A stretch of 64,000 nucleotides of DNA from Diploptera punctata. Its lineage: Eukaryota; Arthropoda; Insecta; Blattodea; Blaberidae. Where the stretch lies: the NCBI GenBank assembly GCA_030220185.1, contig JASPKZ010001235.1, forward strand, positions 672,501 to 736,500, written 5' to 3'. Below, piece by piece: positions 62,862-64,000 of this stretch; position 1 is the first letter of the stretch; each line of letters starts with the position of its first letter. Made by a program: the position numbers and the translations under genes. The notes below the pieces were generated by a model. That model did no database searches. It was not told the origin of the DNA and worked only from the letters and a program-made list of their open reading frames with translations.

Positions 62862-63560
62862 GTAGGAATCAAATATCTAGGAACAACAATTACATACGGG
62901 AATGAATTGAGGAAATAAATTAACATAGGCTTAACTTTGGAAACGCATGCTATTATGCATTACAGAGATTCTTGTGATACAAATGTCTCTCAATATAGTC
63001 TATATTTCAAAACAGTGATTTTTCCAGTTATAAATATAGCCAACATGTGTAATTATGGGTTTTTAAAACACATGAAAAGTCAAGTCTTGTCAAGATCTGT
63101 AAATATATTACTATACGAGACTATAATAAGGCCCGTTTTGACATTTGGATGTGAAACATGGATAATGTGGAAAAACAAGGAATGCGTTCTGCAATTTTTT
63201 TGAAAGAAAAATATTAAGGAGGGTGCATGGCCCTATATGTGAGAACGATGTCTGGCGAAAAAGCTATAACCAGGAGTTGTATGCATTATTCAAAGAGGTG
63301 GAAATTAGTAAATTTATTAAATTAACCAGACTACGATGGGCAGGGCATGTAATAAAAAAGGAAGAGTCAGAAATATGTAAAAGGGTGTGGTCCACTCAAC
63401 CAGAAGGTAGAAGAAAAACAGGTAAACCGAAACTGCGATGGAAGGATGAGGTGGATGGAGAAGCTAGGGAGTTGGGATTGAAAAATTGGTGGAGAGAGGC
63501 ACAGGACTGAGCTAATTGGAGGAGGCCAGGACTCAGCAATGAGTTGTTGCACCAGTGATG
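62862..63560 (+). mobile_element. RTE-1-related LINE, diverged C-terminus
   Basis: IKYLGTTITYGNELRK-like start, then frame 62937-63203 (SVNILLYETIIRPVLTFGCE, TWIMWKNKE) and frame 63223-63510 (RLRWAGHVIKKEESEICK, PEGRRKTGKPKLRWKDEVDG, ELGLKNWWREAQD). Ends near GATGATGATG at 63557. It has the RTE-1 layout but low identity, so a separate older family. Confidence 0.75.
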
Positions 63561-63599
63561 ATGATGATTTTTTCAGTTAAACCTATGCTATATAGATAC

Positions 63600-63935
63600 G
63601 AATAAGATTATATAATACATTAATGAAGCTTGTGCTAACGTTTGGAAGTGAAACTTGGGTATTGACTGAAAGTATAATTGCTCGGCTCGGAGTTTTTGAA
63701 AGAAAAATTCTAAGAATATTTGGCCCCATTCAGGAAAGAGGAGAATGGAGAAAACGATATAATGAAGAATCATATGTATAAGTCACCAGCCATTAAAACA
63801 GCAGATTGAGATGTGCAGGACATATCCAAAGAATGGATAATAGTGAAACTGTTAAAAAATAAGGATGACTATCTAGATGGAAGAAGAAACGATGAAAGAC
63901 CAAGCTAGGTGGTTGGATGGAGTTTTGTAAGACGT
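63600..63935 (+). mobile_element. Second fragment of the same diverged LINE
   Basis: LMKLVLTFGSETWVLTESIIA, RLGVFERKILRIFGPIQERG, EWRKRYNEE and then broken LRCAGHIQRMD. It repeats the C-terminal order of the preceding element, so it is a separate insertion. Confidence 0.65.
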
Positions 63936-63939
63936 CCAA

Positions 63940-64000
63940 AGACTCCATCATCATCATCATCATAGTACATTCACGAATTTAGGTAATTTGTTGACCTGTT
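63940..64000 (-). mobile_element. LINE 3' end with (CAT)n tail, runs off the right edge
   Basis: (CAT)n then AGTACATTCACGAATTTAGG and GTTGACCTGTT, the reverse complement of the 3' end at 53735-53795. Confidence 0.75.

Noticed and set aside
1..64000. Bacterial-type operons, promoters or phage genes
   Set aside because: Codon use, SINEs, LINEs, tRNA intron and lack of dense coding all point to a eukaryote.

Overview
The window reads as intergenic DNA from a large, AT-rich, repeat-packed arthropod genome, most likely an insect. The signs are polymerase III tRNA-type SINEs, RTE-like and other LINEs with microsatellite 3' tails, Tc1/mariner transposases with a DUF4817-type N-terminus, and a peptide family (SDEHGEHFHQEI / NPNMLADYCW) that I know from insects. 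A cockroach or termite relative is my best guess; this is inference, not proof. I recognise no intact host protein gene. The one candidate non-mobile gene is an intron-containing tRNA-Tyr (28535-28626) with odd identity bases.

Layout. 0-15 kb holds SINEs, LINE 3' scraps, a dispersed repeat carrying the SDEHGEHFHQEI peptide, a divergent pair of mariner fragments, and three palindromic foldback elements (2.6, 3.8, 7.5 kb). 15-28 kb holds LINE fragments from at least four families, a mariner-like element carrying a nested LINE, a SINE split by a MITE-like element, a ~155-bp tandem repeat split by a LINE, and a fourth foldback (23.8 kb). 28-41 kb holds the tRNA, a nearly complete RTE-type retrotransposon (28692-30873), a large palindrome, and two related LINEs with a C-terminal CCHC motif (34.4 and 38.1 kb). 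41-53 kb holds more LINE fragments, a fifth foldback (46.7 kb), a six-unit minisatellite, and a second RTE copy (49979-52225) with a 742-codon open frame, inserted inside a DNA transposon-like repeat. 53-64 kb holds LINE remnants, a degenerate Penelope-like element (PLE) with a GIY-YIG endonuclease relic (57.6-58.8 kb), and a sixth foldback (60.6 kb).

The most interesting signal is the set of foldbacks. Their arms carry a hammerhead-ribozyme-like core: CTGANGA, one extra base, a self-complementary stem, then GAAA. In the clearest arms GAAA is followed by a short palindrome where helix III should be (ACGT, AGCGCT, AGGCCT or ACAGCTGT). That fits the minimal, dimer-type hammerheads described in Penelope-like elements. 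The same downstream block (TTGAGGA-GACGGA) recurs in several foldbacks and at the 3' end of the PLE relic in this window, so most are probably non-autonomous PLE derivatives. Five of them have target-site duplications of 7-15 bp.

Nothing here looks like an operon or pathway. The genes present serve transposition, and the window is chiefly a record of nested insertions whose order can be read directly.
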